Of a stretch of DNA of 64,000 nt, positions 10,577-21,509 are shown in pieces. Both the position numbers and the translations under genes were made by a program. Numbering within the stretch: the first letter of the stretch is position 1; each line of letters begins with the position of its first letter. The stretch comes from Paroedura picta. Lineage: Eukaryota; Chordata; Lepidosauria; Squamata; Gekkonidae. The notes under the pieces are model-generated. The model ran no database searches. It was not told the origin of the DNA and was given only the letters and a program-made list of their open reading frames with translations. The DNA lies in contig NC_135373.1 in assembly GCF_049243985.1 (NCBI RefSeq), forward strand, positions 98,451,213-98,515,212. Direction: 5' to 3'.

Positions 10577-13500
10577 CTGAGAACAAGAAGGAATGAACTC
10601 AACCATGGGGAGCATTTTTTCTGCACAAGTTCTGCACAAAGTTACTGTCACCTGAACTGTTTAGCTCCACAATTCTTGTGACTTTCAGGAGGCACAAATC
10701 TGGCACCACACCTGCACAGGAAAATACCTCTTGCTCTCCTCATGGGCAATTTCAGCTCCATACCAGAATAGAAACTCACCAACAGAGAGACTTGCCAGGA
10801 TTCACACTGAAAGGCCTTCTATACAGTCATACTATGCTTTTTTGCCCCACCTACTGGACTGGGAGAAAGGGAAATAGTCATGTCCCGCTGCTTGCTACCC
10901 ACAAGGCTTGGGGGTCAGGTACTTTGTTCTTATAACAAGGCTAGAAGATGATTAGCAGTTTCCAAACTTATCTTTATGCACAATGTCTTGGTCTGAATTT
11001 ACTTCTATTATAACCTGTTGACAGATACGGCTGGACTTTGAACCCCTGCTGAATTCAGTTCAAAGCTAAAGCATTCCCAACAGACTTGGTCAAGTATCTG
11101 CTTTAAGTCCTGCTCTAGTTAATTTATACCAATTGCCTCAGTCTTTTTCAATCTTTTAATCATTAAGTAACCCCTGAAATATTCTTCAGGCTTCAAGTAA
11201 CTCTGGAAGTGATGTTAGCAGACCACGCCCCCTGGAAGTGACATGGATAAGGAGGATTTAATTTTAATTTAATTGATATCAGCTGTTCTGGTGGCTAGAA
11301 AAAAAAATCCAGACCCTGGCAGCAGGTATGAGCTAGGCCCCTGTTCCCACCCACCCCCAAGCCCTGAAGCTGCCCAAGCCAATCATGGACATTTTGGGAG
11401 GGTGCCAGTCAACCTGCCCAAATAAGAAAAAAAAAACAGTTAATTTTTAAATCTTTTAAAAATATTTTGGAAAAATTAATCCCCCCCCCCCCCCCGCAAC
11501 TGGCATAACCCCAGTTGGGAAATGCTGGTCTAACTGCTCATATATTAGGAAACCTTTCCAAATACTCAATCAAAATGTAGCTTCCTGAAAATTAAGCCCA
11601 TTAGATATAGTCCTACCTTCTGGAGAAGCAGAGAACAAAGTCTTTGCCTTCTTCCAGGTAACAACCATGACCACCATGTCTCCTCCAGACTAAACATACC
11701 ACAACTCCTTCAATCTTTTCTTATGAGACTTGTTTCCAGAACCCTGACCCATCTTTGTTGTCTTTCTCTGAACCCACCCCTGTTTGTCTACATCTTTCTT
11801 AATTAGTGGTATCCAGAACTGGGCACAATACTGATGAGGGCTGCCTAGCAAGGAATTAAGTGGAGCTATTGCTCTGCATGAACTAGGCAATGCTTCTATT
11901 AATACAAAACTGCATGGACCTTTTGCATAGCTATATCACAACTGCTGACCCATGCTCAGTTTGTGATCAACTGCAGTCCCAAAATCTTTTTCACACCTCC
12001 TATTGCAAAGCTGATTGCCCCCTTCGTCTGTACCTGTATATTTGATGATTTTTGCCTTAAATAGGAATTAATAAAGAAAACAACTTTGATGTCATGGAAA
12101 TGTAAAATAAATAGCACCATGCATCTCTCCCAAGTGACCACTCTATTATTCTCATCCTAGGAACATTGCTGAAGGACCTCAGGGAAAAGAAGAAGAAGAG
12201 TTGGTTCTTATATGCCGCTTTTCCCTACCTGAAGGAGGCTCAAAGCGGCTTACAGTCACCTTCCCATTCCTCTAAAATTGCCTCTACGTGGAAAGGAGCC
12301 ACTCAACAGAGAGTGTGGAATAGAATATCACTTAGGATTCTGCCATCAGCTTTATTCTGTCACAGAGCAGCTGCATAACCCTGGCCAAATACCTCAGCCA
12401 CTTCTCTGTCAGAGGATGATACATTACACTCCCTTATCTCAAAGGTGCCTAACAGCACAAATGCTAAGTAGTTGAATGCTATCAAAACTGGGTTCCTGCA
12501 GCTACCTGGCAGAGACTGAAAGCAGCGTATGTATTGCAGTCTTTGCCAAAACACAGCATGCAGTCACCGATCCAGTAAGAAGATAAATTGAACTGGGCAA
12601 CTGAGAGCAGCTGCTGCTGAGATGATCCTGTGAAGCTATGCTGAGTGCACAGAGACTTCCCGTATGCAGCTGCAACATTGGATCATCACATCGAAAGGGA
12701 AACTGGCATAGGTTGTAGTCACAAAACTTCCCTGTTGCAGGTTCCTCTTTGGGAGGCAACAAACTCACACCACCAACGAAACATGGAAGGGAACATGCAT
12801 TTAGCTGGTTGCACAGGGTCAGTACAATTGGTTGGATCCAGTGTGGCGTTTTCCAAGGGCACAAAGACTTCTGGCCCCCGATGATCCTGACACCCACTCC
12901 CACAGCAATCTGAAATGCCTCTTCTTCCTCAGGAACACTATTTTGGGAGGGAGGAGGGGGAAGTTGGGGAAGTCATGTTTTGAAGGTGAAGAACCTTGAA
13001 CCTGTAGAAATGTTGTGCCAGATCCAGCCCACTGGAAGCTACTACCTGCTGAACAGGAATTTCTACTTATCTGTCACCAAGCAGTGCTGTCACTCCTCCT
13101 GCACTCTCAAGCAACATTTCTTGCCCAAAGCTAGGTAAATCGGAAAAACAAAAATGGAGTAACAGTCTGAACTTTGTGGTCTTACTTCCGAATGGTCTGT
13201 TTTAAAAGGATTCCGGTAGTCTGGAGACTTCTCACTAATCCCCAGTTCCTGAGCCATCTGCAGAAGAAAGTACACCAAAAATAACAAATATCAATTTCAT
13301 TCCCATTTACGCAATCCTCTGCTTCCCAGGCCCTTAATCCTTTCAGTTTCCTACAGTCCTGATTTAGTGCTATAGGGCAAACCCCCAAAATGTGGGAAAC
13401 ACTACCCCCTCCCTCTAAACAAAGGTTTTGCAAGATCCTGTGTGTGTGGGGGGGGGGGGTGTACTCATGCTACTCACATACTCGCCAGATGAATAGATCA

Positions 13501-16500
13501 GGGGTAGTCAAACTGTGGTCCTCCAGATGTCCATGGACTACAATTCCATGGACATCTGGAGGACCACAGTTTAACTACTCCTGGAATAGATTATCAGGAA
13601 TAAGCACATGGCATCTCAATTCATCACCCATAGAACAGGTCAGATTTTACAAATATCTGGGAGTACTATTCCAATCAAATGGCCATAGAAACTCCCATAT
13701 ATCATATATTTCCTCAAATGCCCAGAGAAGCTCAGGTGCCATTCAGAAATTCTTCCGGCACAAAGGTGGGCGTACTGTTCCCGTAGCCCTTAAGCTGTTC
13801 AAGGCAAAACCTCTAGCACAGATGATGTATGGGAACCCATTGTGTATAAATGCAAATATTTCCAACCTAGAAAAGACCCAGGCTAAAATTTTAAGATCCC
13901 TGCTTCATGTACCAACCAGGAATGTATTCTGTCCAGACCAGAATATGGATATGTATGTCCATGTACTGGTTAAAATTGCTTTTTTCCACAAAGGGTTTGC
14001 TTTACCTAATGATGTCTGAATCATTGGTTGTGCTGTGGATATCCACTCTTGAGAAAAAAACTTTGCTCATATGGTCTATCCAAACAGTTAATACTGTCTC
14101 TGGGTTTCAACCAAGCAAAGGAAACGATAAAACAAAGAATCCTAGCTATCCATCGTCAACAGGATTTCAATCAAGTAAAAAATCCACTTTTTCCAATGCC
14201 TCCACTTAATAATTTGAGGCCATTACCTTATTTATCTAATCTTATTTTCCCAGAACACAGGAGATCATTTACACTCTTACGATATAACATGCTCCCATCC
14301 ACTTTTAGGGAACGCTTATTCAAAAAAATACCCATCTGTGATCGTTTATGCCAGTGGTCCCCAACCTGCGCGGCCCGATGCCCTGCCGGTCCCCAGCCTC
14401 AGAAAGGTTGGGGACCACTGGTTTATGCATCTGCCAGGATGGGAGCACTGAGACATATGAACATGTATTACTCCAATGTAGGCTATGCAATCAATTCAGG
14501 GGAGAACTTATATTTTAGTTATCAATGATTCTTTTATCTTGTTAATGCCAGATGTTTTTATGTATCTTGTAATTTGACTACTGGTCTAGTACCGTAATAA
14601 TAAAGACTTGACTTGGGATAAGCACAGGCTATATCCACAGGCTTCAGGCATTTGTATGAAGGGTATTTGAACAAATCCAATTGTGCATTGCTGCCACTAA
14701 GGTAACTTCATGCACAATTAAATTCTTACAAGACAATTTTCCTGGATGCCTTAACAAGTGACCCTTGTGTGGATTGATCATGTATGCCAATTACACTTGC
14801 ATGTTTTTCACTGCCTATGAATTCAGTGCATTCATAACAAGAAGAGGTGTACACACAATGAGAAGTTTTGGTCACAGTACAGCTCACATCTATGTAAAAG
14901 ATTGCATGTTACAGATATGTAGGTATTATATTTATTCCTACATTAAAACTTTTTTTTCCCATATAGGATTTTAAAAATTCTGGAAGAAGCCCTTTAGAGT
15001 TTTCTCCTCCTACAGATATTCCTTTGCCCAATTTCTCCATGGCAGGATCTGTGCTTACTTGTCATTCCTGCTTGTCACCCTATCCTAACAAAGAAAAGAG
15101 AGACAAAAGAATGCAAGCAACCACATGGCCTTACCAGTCCAAGTACATGCAAGTGAGGACCTTGATCAAATACGCCTGTCTGGTTGCAGAAGCCAATTCC
15201 CCAGCGGATCAGGTTGTTCCAGTTGGAGTTGCGATCAAAGTAATGGTGCACTATCTTAGGAAAACGCAGGACTACATCCCCAAAGAAAGCCGTGTTCTCT
15301 ACCACATGGGAATATGCTAAGGGAAAAAGTCAATGCAGCAGAAATCAGTAAGCAATCTTACTCATTTCCTCACTGGTAGACATCAGATGAGTTCCTTGCC
15401 TCCTGAACCCCAAGTTACAGTGCAGATCACTTACCCCTTAAAGTGCTTTAATCTTTTTTTCCTCTTCAGAATTGATTAAATAATATTCCTCATTCGTTAT
15501 GCTTTTAGAGGGGAGCAGGAGCATTTGCTAAACTAATATTAGCGAAGGTGGTCACTTCCCCATGAGCTATTCAGCTTGAATGCTATTGGGAAGCAGGTTT
15601 CTTCCCCACAGTATCATGGTGCTTTCATGCACCACTTCATTTTTTCCTCCATTTGTCGGCAGTCCTTCCCAATCTTGTTTTGCTGCAATGTTTTAGGAAA
15701 TATGGCAGCAAAACATGGCTGGCTATTATGTGGACAATGTAGGCTCTTCCCACATAACCTCCATTTTCCCTTCCCCAGTCCAAACGGCAGCCATCCCCCC
15801 AGCGCTGATCACACTGCCCAAGGGGTTTTTGGCAATTAGTATACCGATAGACCATTATATCAGCATATCAAACAAATTTGAGGAGGAAATCCCTCTCATG
15901 GCAACTAGGGAAGGGAGAATGTGGAGAATCCCTCTATCTGGAAACTTCTGTATTTCATCGGTGGCAGCAGCAATAAAAGAAAAAGGTCACCTGGTGGAAA
16001 GGTTCTGTGAGCACGCAGAACTTAACTACTCTAGGTAAAACAACCCCAAGTAACAGAGTGTAATGTTGTATACACAACATCTGAAAAGATCAGTCTTAGT
16101 GATACTCACATACATGCTCACATCCCAAACGAGTGACTTAAAAGTTACAGGAAAACCATGGGTCACAAATTTGGCTGGAAACGAACAGAGTGCGTTATTC
16201 AAATACCCCCACCCCTCCATTTCATCTCTTTGTTGAAAATAACACAGGCATAGCACTGGTTTCAAGAATTAAAATTTCTTCTTGCATTATAGGAGAAATT
16301 GAATGCAAGCAGCTACAGTCTACATTTGTCTCTGACCCAGAAATGATATTCAGAGGTCTCTCTCTGCCCATTCACCACAGGCATGGATGACTAAATATGG
16401 GGTGGGGAAACAGCAGGAGAAGGAAAGCACATAGACTGCTTTCCACCTTCCAACTAAAAGAAAAAACTGCTTCAATTAACATAAAAATGAAGATCCTTTA

Positions 16501-18470
16501 AAAAAAAATCTGTATGATCCCAAGCACACTACACAAGTGACATAAAAGCAGGCAGATTAACGTCCTGCACAAAATAAGTGGCATATTTGTTTCTTTACCA
16601 TCCTGGGACCAGAAACACTAAATGGGTGATGGGAAGCAAAAGTCATTACCACCACCGTAAATGCAGCTGTTGCTACTCCTAATGGTCCTGTAACTCCGCA
16701 TCTCTCTGCCCTGGCAGACACAAACTCTCTTTCCTTTCCAGACAACATTTTTTTAAAGTCTCTTAAGAGTTTTTGGAGAAGGGGAGGCTTTACAGAGCCA
16801 CTGTTTGGGGGACTTGTTAATTTTTAATGAGTTCGTACCCCTTCTTTAAAGGCTTTCATGGGTAAATCTGCACAAGAGTTTAGTGACTGTGAAACATGGA
16901 CTTGCCTAGTTATTGCTTATTTTTACCACTTCAGTCTCAGCCCACAAATCTGTTTGTTTTCTTCAGAGACTTATATAGTTATACATGTGGCGTGAAATGC
17001 TGCCATTCCAGTGGCACGCATCAGGTAGATTTTCTATCAGAATCCCAAACCCCAGGGGATCAGACTCAAGCAGCCCACAACCTCCCCATTCAACAACACT
17101 AGCCTCATCCAATAGCATTAACTTCCCATTGTATACACAAGAGGAACAGCCAGATTCTGTTCTGCTTCATGCACCATATGCTATGCAGCATCACTTTGGC
17201 TCCCTTCCCATCCCGAGACCTTTACAAATATCAGAAATGATGACACATAAGAACAGAAGCGACAGAGGTGGCAGAGGAGAAGTAGCCAAAATGGCAAGGG
17301 AGTTGTAACGCAATCATCACTCAGAAACACAGGCGTAAGGGATACAGAATGCTGGAAGGGGAATCTAGGCTTCAGAAGTCAAAAAGCTCCCACCATCCTT
17401 CAGCTTCTCGTCCTGAGGGAATGGCCCATCTGGCGGGACATCTGCTGCAATAAGTATTGCTCGTGAGTCTTCAAGTACCTGCACATTGCAACAGAAAACA
17501 ATTCCAGCTTATTCCTGCTCCTGCCAAAAGCACACTCCTTCCCCTCGCCTCCAGTGCCAACAAAAGCCCCTTTGCAACATCCCCCCAACTCCAACACTCC
17601 TCTCCTGCTTTTTGCAAATAGATGCCCAGCTATTGACACTGTTAAACAAGAGAATAAGAAGATGGGCTTGTTGATTAAGCAGTTAGGAGACATAGAAAAC
17701 TGGCAAATGAAAGCAGCCTTGATTACCTTCTTCATGTGATGTAAAGGTTATCGTAACACAATACAATCAAAGTTCCAGATATGCTGGCATGATATGGCTC
17801 TTAACTCACAAGCCTGAGTCACGTTTCAATTGCCAATAACTTATTTACTTGCTTACAAGTGTTTTTGAGGCCACCCAGCCACCCAATATTAGCCAAAAAC
17901 AAAAAACACATTGTGTAGTTTCAGAAAAGGTAGCGCGCATATCCACACTCTGACACTTTTAGGGAATGGCACTCTCCTTTATTAAACTGACAATGTGTCT
18001 CCGACATACTATTATGCATAGGCTGCATTGATCAGATGGCAGCCATGGTGCATTTTTAGGAGTCCCTACAGTATTGTAAAGCCCGCACCATCCTCCAGAA
18101 CACATATTCCACAGTGAGGAATTGCTAGCTAGCAGACTCTCAAGGGGTGCCATTTCCCTACTTTACCATTACCAACCCATATATAAGAGGGCTGTGTGCC
18201 GAAAGCATTAGGTGCTAAATTTGCTCTCTATCAAATTCTTGGAACCACCCTGACCCATCAGCTCTCCAGTCCACACAGCAGTGTTTTTGAAGCTATGCAG
18301 TAAGCATTGAGCAGCAAACACCCTGTGCTCAGTTGTGTTAAGGCTGACCTTGAACAAACCCTTGAGCATGATATCTATGATTTTGTACTGCTGGTTAACA
18401 TCGTTGAGTTCAATGAGGTTCTTCAACGCATTCATCTGGTCTTTGCGCTTCACTTCAAACAGTTTCTTAT
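10451..18470 (-). CDS. CCDC134: CCDC134, coiled-coil domain-containing protein 134 (five coding exons found)
   Basis: Five minus-strand exons (18470-18349, 17478-17394, 15316-15135, 13257-13186, 10576-10451) join in phase to encode the protein from Tyr35 (human numbering) to the stop. From the split Tyr codon on, this gives 194 residues, the same as I recall for the 229-aa human protein. Matching blocks include [37 protein letters not shown] and a lysine/glutamate-rich helical C-terminus ending QSEL. CCDC134 is a small secretory-pathway protein; the QSEL end resembles a KDEL-type ER-retrieval signal, and a role with the chaperone GRP94 has been reported. The signal-peptide exon lies upstream of 18470 and was not located. 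The gene lies between MEI1 and SREBF2 on the same strand, as in human. The promoter is probably the CpG island near 35.5 kb. Confidence 0.95.
11135..11536. repeat. Possible non-autonomous DNA transposon
   Basis: The left end (cagtctttttcaatctttt) and the right end (ccagttgggaaatgctg, whose reverse complement starts CAGCATTTCCC) look like hAT-type termini around a low-complexity core with a C run at 11481-11496. No 8-bp target duplication could be matched, so the limits are uncertain. Confidence 0.35.
12186..12277 (-). repeat. tRNA-derived SINE, 3' portion
   Basis: The block agaagagttggttcttatat, tgccgcttttccc and tcaaagcggcttacagtc matches the 3' half of the complete SINE at 34635-34917. The copy is in minus orientation and lacks the tRNA-like head. 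Confidence 0.7.
13186..13257 (-). CDS. CCDC134: CCDC134 internal exon ([10 protein letters not shown])
   Basis: The acceptor is TTCTGCAG and the donor GTAAGA. Twenty-four codons, phase 0 at both ends, encode [14 protein letters not shown] through FKTDHSE. It is nearly identical to the human segment. Confidence 0.95.
13499..13583. mobile_element. hAT MITE, 85 bp
   Basis: This is a short foldback element. Its left end starts caggggtagtcaaactgtgg and its right end is close to the reverse complement (ccacagtttaactactcctg). It is flanked by a perfect 8-bp target duplication, GAATAGAT, at 13491-13498 and 13584-13591. Length, CAG start and duplication size fit the hAT superfamily. It appears to have inserted in the LINE remnant that continues to its right. 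Confidence 0.9.
13592..14612 (+). repeat. LINE 3' part, probably Vingi/I-like
   Basis: Translation gives blocks such as [27 protein letters not shown] and [12 protein letters not shown], followed by [13 protein letters not shown]. This resembles the region C-terminal to the RT domain of Ingi/Vingi-group LINEs known in reptiles. The element ends at a taataataaagactt tail. Frames are broken, and a hAT MITE interrupts it at 14352-14420. The family assignment is from memory and tentative. Confidence 0.5.
14352..14420. mobile_element. hAT MITE, 69 bp
   Basis: The ends are cagtggtccccaacct and aggttggggaccactg, inverted copies. A perfect 8-bp duplication, GTTTATGC, flanks it at 14344-14351 and 14421-14428. 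It belongs to the same terminal-sequence family as the element at 31442-31673 and sits inside the LINE remnant, so it is younger than that. Confidence 0.92.
15135..15316 (-). CDS. CCDC134: CCDC134 internal exon (core)
   Basis: The acceptor is CCCTTAG and the donor GTAAGG. The exon is 182 nt, starting with the last two bases of an Ala codon (phase 1) and ending in phase 0. It encodes [27 protein letters not shown] and [14 protein letters not shown]. An N-glycosylation sequon (NQT) is present. Confidence 0.95.
17394..17478 (-). CDS. CCDC134: CCDC134 internal exon (VLEDSR)
   Basis: The acceptor is TGTGCAG and the donor GTGGGA. The 85-nt exon encodes [14 protein letters not shown] and [14 protein letters not shown] plus one base. 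Both phases agree with its neighbours. Confidence 0.93.
18349..18470 (-). CDS. CCDC134: CCDC134 internal exon (KKLFEVKR)
   Basis: The acceptor is CTGCAG and the donor GTCAGC. The 122-nt exon starts with the last two bases of a Tyr codon and encodes [32 protein letters not shown]. This is the most 5' coding exon I could find. Confidence 0.94.
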
Positions 18471-18544
18471 CTGCAGCCGAGTTAAGGATGCATGCATGGG
18501 AGAATGTTTAAGATGTTGACCTGCTCCAACTCTAACCCATCAAC

Positions 18545-18903
18545 CCAACGCTATTGCCTTCTTTTAATAATTTTTTTTTGAAAAACAACGATAAAAATAC
18601 AGAAAAGAAAAAAAATTACATATCATAAGTGTATGTTTTACCATTGCCACATACTCAATAGTGCATATTTTTGCCATTTCTACATACTAATACTGTTGGC
18701 AAATGGGTAATATAACAAAAATACAAAAGAAAGGACTTTTATATATCTTATAATAGAAAAATAAAAGGGTTCCTCCTCAGTACCCAATTCCTTATACACA
18801 TATACTCAACACATTACATTTAGAACTGATTCTCATTCTGTGTCAATACAATTCTATATAGTATTTTAGAATTCTCATTTACCATCACTGTATATTTGGC
18901 TAG
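18545..18903 (-). repeat. L1 LINE 3' end (distal part)
   Basis: AT-rich sequence lies downstream (minus strand) of the L1 ORF2 remnant at 19209-19490. A Sauria SINE inserted between the two halves, as shown by its 13-bp target duplication taken from this L1. The plus strand starts with a T run, consistent with a minus-strand A-rich tail. Confidence 0.55.
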
Positions 18904-18916
18904 CTTATTTTCCCAT

Positions 18917-19195
18917 AAGAGCCTCTTGTGGCGCAGAGTGGTAAGGCAGCCGTCTAAAAGCTTTGCCCATAAGGCTGGGAGTTCAATCCCAGCAGCCGGC
19001 TCAAGGTTGACTCAGCCTTCCATCCTTCCGAGGTCGGTAAAATGAGTACCCAGCTTGCTGGGGGGTAAACGGTCATGACTGGGGAAGGCACTGGCAAACC
19101 ACCCCGTATTGAGTCTGCCATGAAAACGCTAGAGGGCGTCACCCCAAGGGTCAGACATGACTCGGTGCTTGCACAGGGGATACCTTTACCTTTAC
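18917..19195 (+). mobile_element. Sauria-type SINE (tRNA head, BovB-like tail)
   Basis: A tRNA-derived head (tcttgtggcgcagagtggta, B box gttcaatccc) is followed by a tail with ctggcaaaccaccccgta and ggtcagacatgactcg, ending in repeated tacctt units. A perfect 13-bp duplication, CTTATTTTCCCAT, lies at 18904-18916 and 19196-19208. The tail is thought to be recognised by BovB/RTE reverse transcriptase. It splits an L1 fragment. Confidence 0.92.
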
Positions 19196-19208
19196 CTTAT
19201 TTTCCCAT

Positions 19209-19490
19209 TCTTCTAAGCACAGCCAAGTGTCTAGATTCCATTTTGTTGTGCAGGTAATTTTAGGCATTGCCACCATGTATTTGAATATCTCTTCCAAAAA
19301 TGTTTGCAAATTGTTACGCAACATGCCTAGTATTCTTGGCTTCCATGGGGAATTTAAACTTTAATATATTCTGCATTTCTCCATGCATTTCCTTCCAATA
19401 TTTTTGCTTTTTTACACATCCACCACATATGGAAGGAAGTTCCCTCTATGTCTTGACATTTCCAACATTTTCCTTTGTAGTTTTTGGGGG
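19209..19490 (-). repeat. L1 LINE ORF2 C-terminal fragment
   Basis: Minus-strand translation gives GKCWKCQDIEGTSFHMWWMC followed by a decayed tail. This is the Cys/His zinc-knuckle-like C-terminus of L1 ORF2. It abuts the GC-rich Helitron-derived segment at 19491 and is interrupted on the other side by a SINE. Confidence 0.75.
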
Positions 19491-20506
19491 TCGGGGGGCC
19501 CTCCATGGCAAGTTGTGGCGGGAGCGTCCGGGTCGGGCGGCGGCAACAGTAGAGGTAGGGTTGCTGGCGGCGGCAGATGGCGGTGCTGCCAGCTGGCGGC
19601 CGCGCAGGCTGGGGCCGAAGTAACTGGCCGCCAGTGGAGGCGGCGACGGCGACGATACTGCAGGCGCCAGTGCTGGGGCGGCTGGTCCCCAACAGTGGGA
19701 AAGCGGGCGGGCTCACACTGGGCATGGCCACCCCCGAGCCGTTGATGGGGGTCATGCGCAGTTGGCGGGCCAGAGGAGAGTGGGCGCGGCGTGGTGGCCG
19801 GAAGTGGCGGCCAGCAACGGAGGAGGCGGCGCAGGTCGGGCAGCGGCCTCCGGCACGTCCCGGCCCTCCGCAGGCCGGTCGGAGCACAGACGGGGGGCCA
19901 GCGGGCTGGAACTGAGGGAGCGGGCCGGCTGAGTGCTGGAACTCGTAACCACACGGCTGGGGTGCTGGGAAAGGCGTCGGGCCACTCCAAGGAGAGGCGG
20001 CTGTCGGCAAAAGCCACCTCACCGGTGGCCAGGGTGACCTCTCCCCTCTTCTCCACCCCGGCCCTTCCCGAATGCAACGGGTCCATCTTGGGCGGGCGGG
20101 GGGAGGCGGCCAGGTCCATCGCCGGAATGGAGGCAGGTGGCGGCATGCAGGCGGATCGGGAGGAGGTTATCGGCGGAGCGGCTGGGAGAAGGCGGAGTGG
20201 TTTCACCGGACCCAGGAGGATGGATGTCGGCTCTCCTGGCTGCAAGAGCGGCCGGGAGAAGGAGGAGTACGGCGGCCAGAGGACTCACAGCGTCGGCTGT
20301 GAGTGCAGTCTGCGCGGTGAGTCTCCGGCTGGGGGAAGCAGCCGGGAGAAGCAGCCAATGGGGAGCCGCGCTTTGCGCGGCTCCCCATTGGCTGGTTGGG
20401 CCTGGATTGGACCCTCCGAGTTTTTATCCCGGACAGGGCCCACCTTAACTCCTCCCAGACAGCCCTTACTCCTTTATTTAATCCGCTCCGCAGGATATAT
20501 AAAAGA
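19491..20506 (-). mobile_element. Helitron-family copy with GC-rich core (3' end not recognised)
   Basis: Read on the minus strand it begins A|TCTTTTATATATCC and shares with the copies at 48480-49153 and 42832-43679 the blocks attaaataaaggagtaagg and ggccctgtccgggataaaaa. An almost 900-bp, extremely GC-rich core follows and ends against L1 sequence. No hairpin plus CTAG terminus is visible there, so the 3' end is lost or different. A perfect 19-bp palindrome with a 3-nt loop lies at 20353-20393. Long open frames on both strands (up to 277 codons) look like effects of base composition. The core could be captured host CpG-island sequence; that is inference. Confidence 0.7.
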
Positions 20507-21450
20507 TAATATCTATTATGATTTCTGTCACCTTCTTCCCCTTCCTTAAAGATGACAGGAACTCCAAAAACAACCCTGGCTCTTCTGAGCAAGCTGCAAA
20601 CAACTGAACAAGATCTTTTCTCTCTTACTCCAACCAGTGTTCACTGGCAACACAATCTTTACTTGACATGGTACCTACACATGACAGGGTATGTGCAGAC
20701 GTCCTGGCTTAACATCAAAAGGTATATGTACTTGAGGAGTTCAGAAAATGCTAGCTGTTTGCAGCTTATTTCCTTATGCAATTTGTATTCACAGTGCTGT
20801 CCTCCTGACAGCCAAACTAGACAACTTCCCAACTATCTTCTTCTTTATAAGTTACCCTTCACTAAATACTGCACATATACTCCCTAAAAAAGGCTAACCC
20901 CTCCCCCAGAGCATTTTGGGTTAGGAAAACAATGGGAGGGTTCAGTCTTCTCCTCCCCTTGGGCAGTGGTCCCAATATGGTTCTCAGCTTATCAAAGTAA
21001 TTGTTTCCAGTATGAGAATTCAGCACAGACAAATGCTCTGCTAAGTGTTCATGCTACCAATGAAAATTGGAAGCCATAAAACAAATAAACCAAAGCCAAC
21101 TTCAGCTCCTATATTAATTTGAAGGAAGAAAACAGAATATTACTTTTTAATTTTGCAATACTTTTTCTAAAGAATAACATCTAGGGAATCTCCCAAGGTT
21201 TTTGCTGCATGCAATCTAGATTTAGAAATAGTCCCAGATTGATTTTACAAGTAGTGGTTGTAAGAGAAGGTAGTCTTGCTTTGCTGGCAAAATCTAAATG
21301 GCTGTACAACGAAGTACTATAAAGTTTCAGTACAAACAACTGATGACTGTAAAATAGGTTTCATCTGGCAACTTCCAATTTAAGAAGATGCCTAGAGGTC
21401 TGTAAAACATACTTGCTCCTTTTCACAGAACAATATGAAGTGTCATATAC

Positions 21451-21501
21451 CTGAATGAAGTAGTTGCATTTCTAGATAATTGCGTAGCTTTTTCCAACAG
21501 C
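21451..21501 (-). other. Candidate unassigned exon, 51 nt
   Basis: A strong pyrimidine tract ending TTTTTCTAG and a CAG|GTATAT donor bracket 51 nt. In one frame it reads LLEKATQLSRNATTSF, and in another an ATG starts MQLLHS near its 3' end. It lies in the CCDC134 5' region where the signal-peptide exon is missing, but I cannot join it convincingly to the known exons. It could be an alternative 5' exon or chance. Confidence 0.2.
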
Positions 21502-21509
21502 CTAGAAAA

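Noticed and set aside
19412-20245. Minus-strand open frame of 277 codons and overlapping plus-strand frames up to 252 codons
   Set aside because: They lie in the very GC-rich Helitron core, are open in several frames at once, are low-complexity and resemble no protein family.
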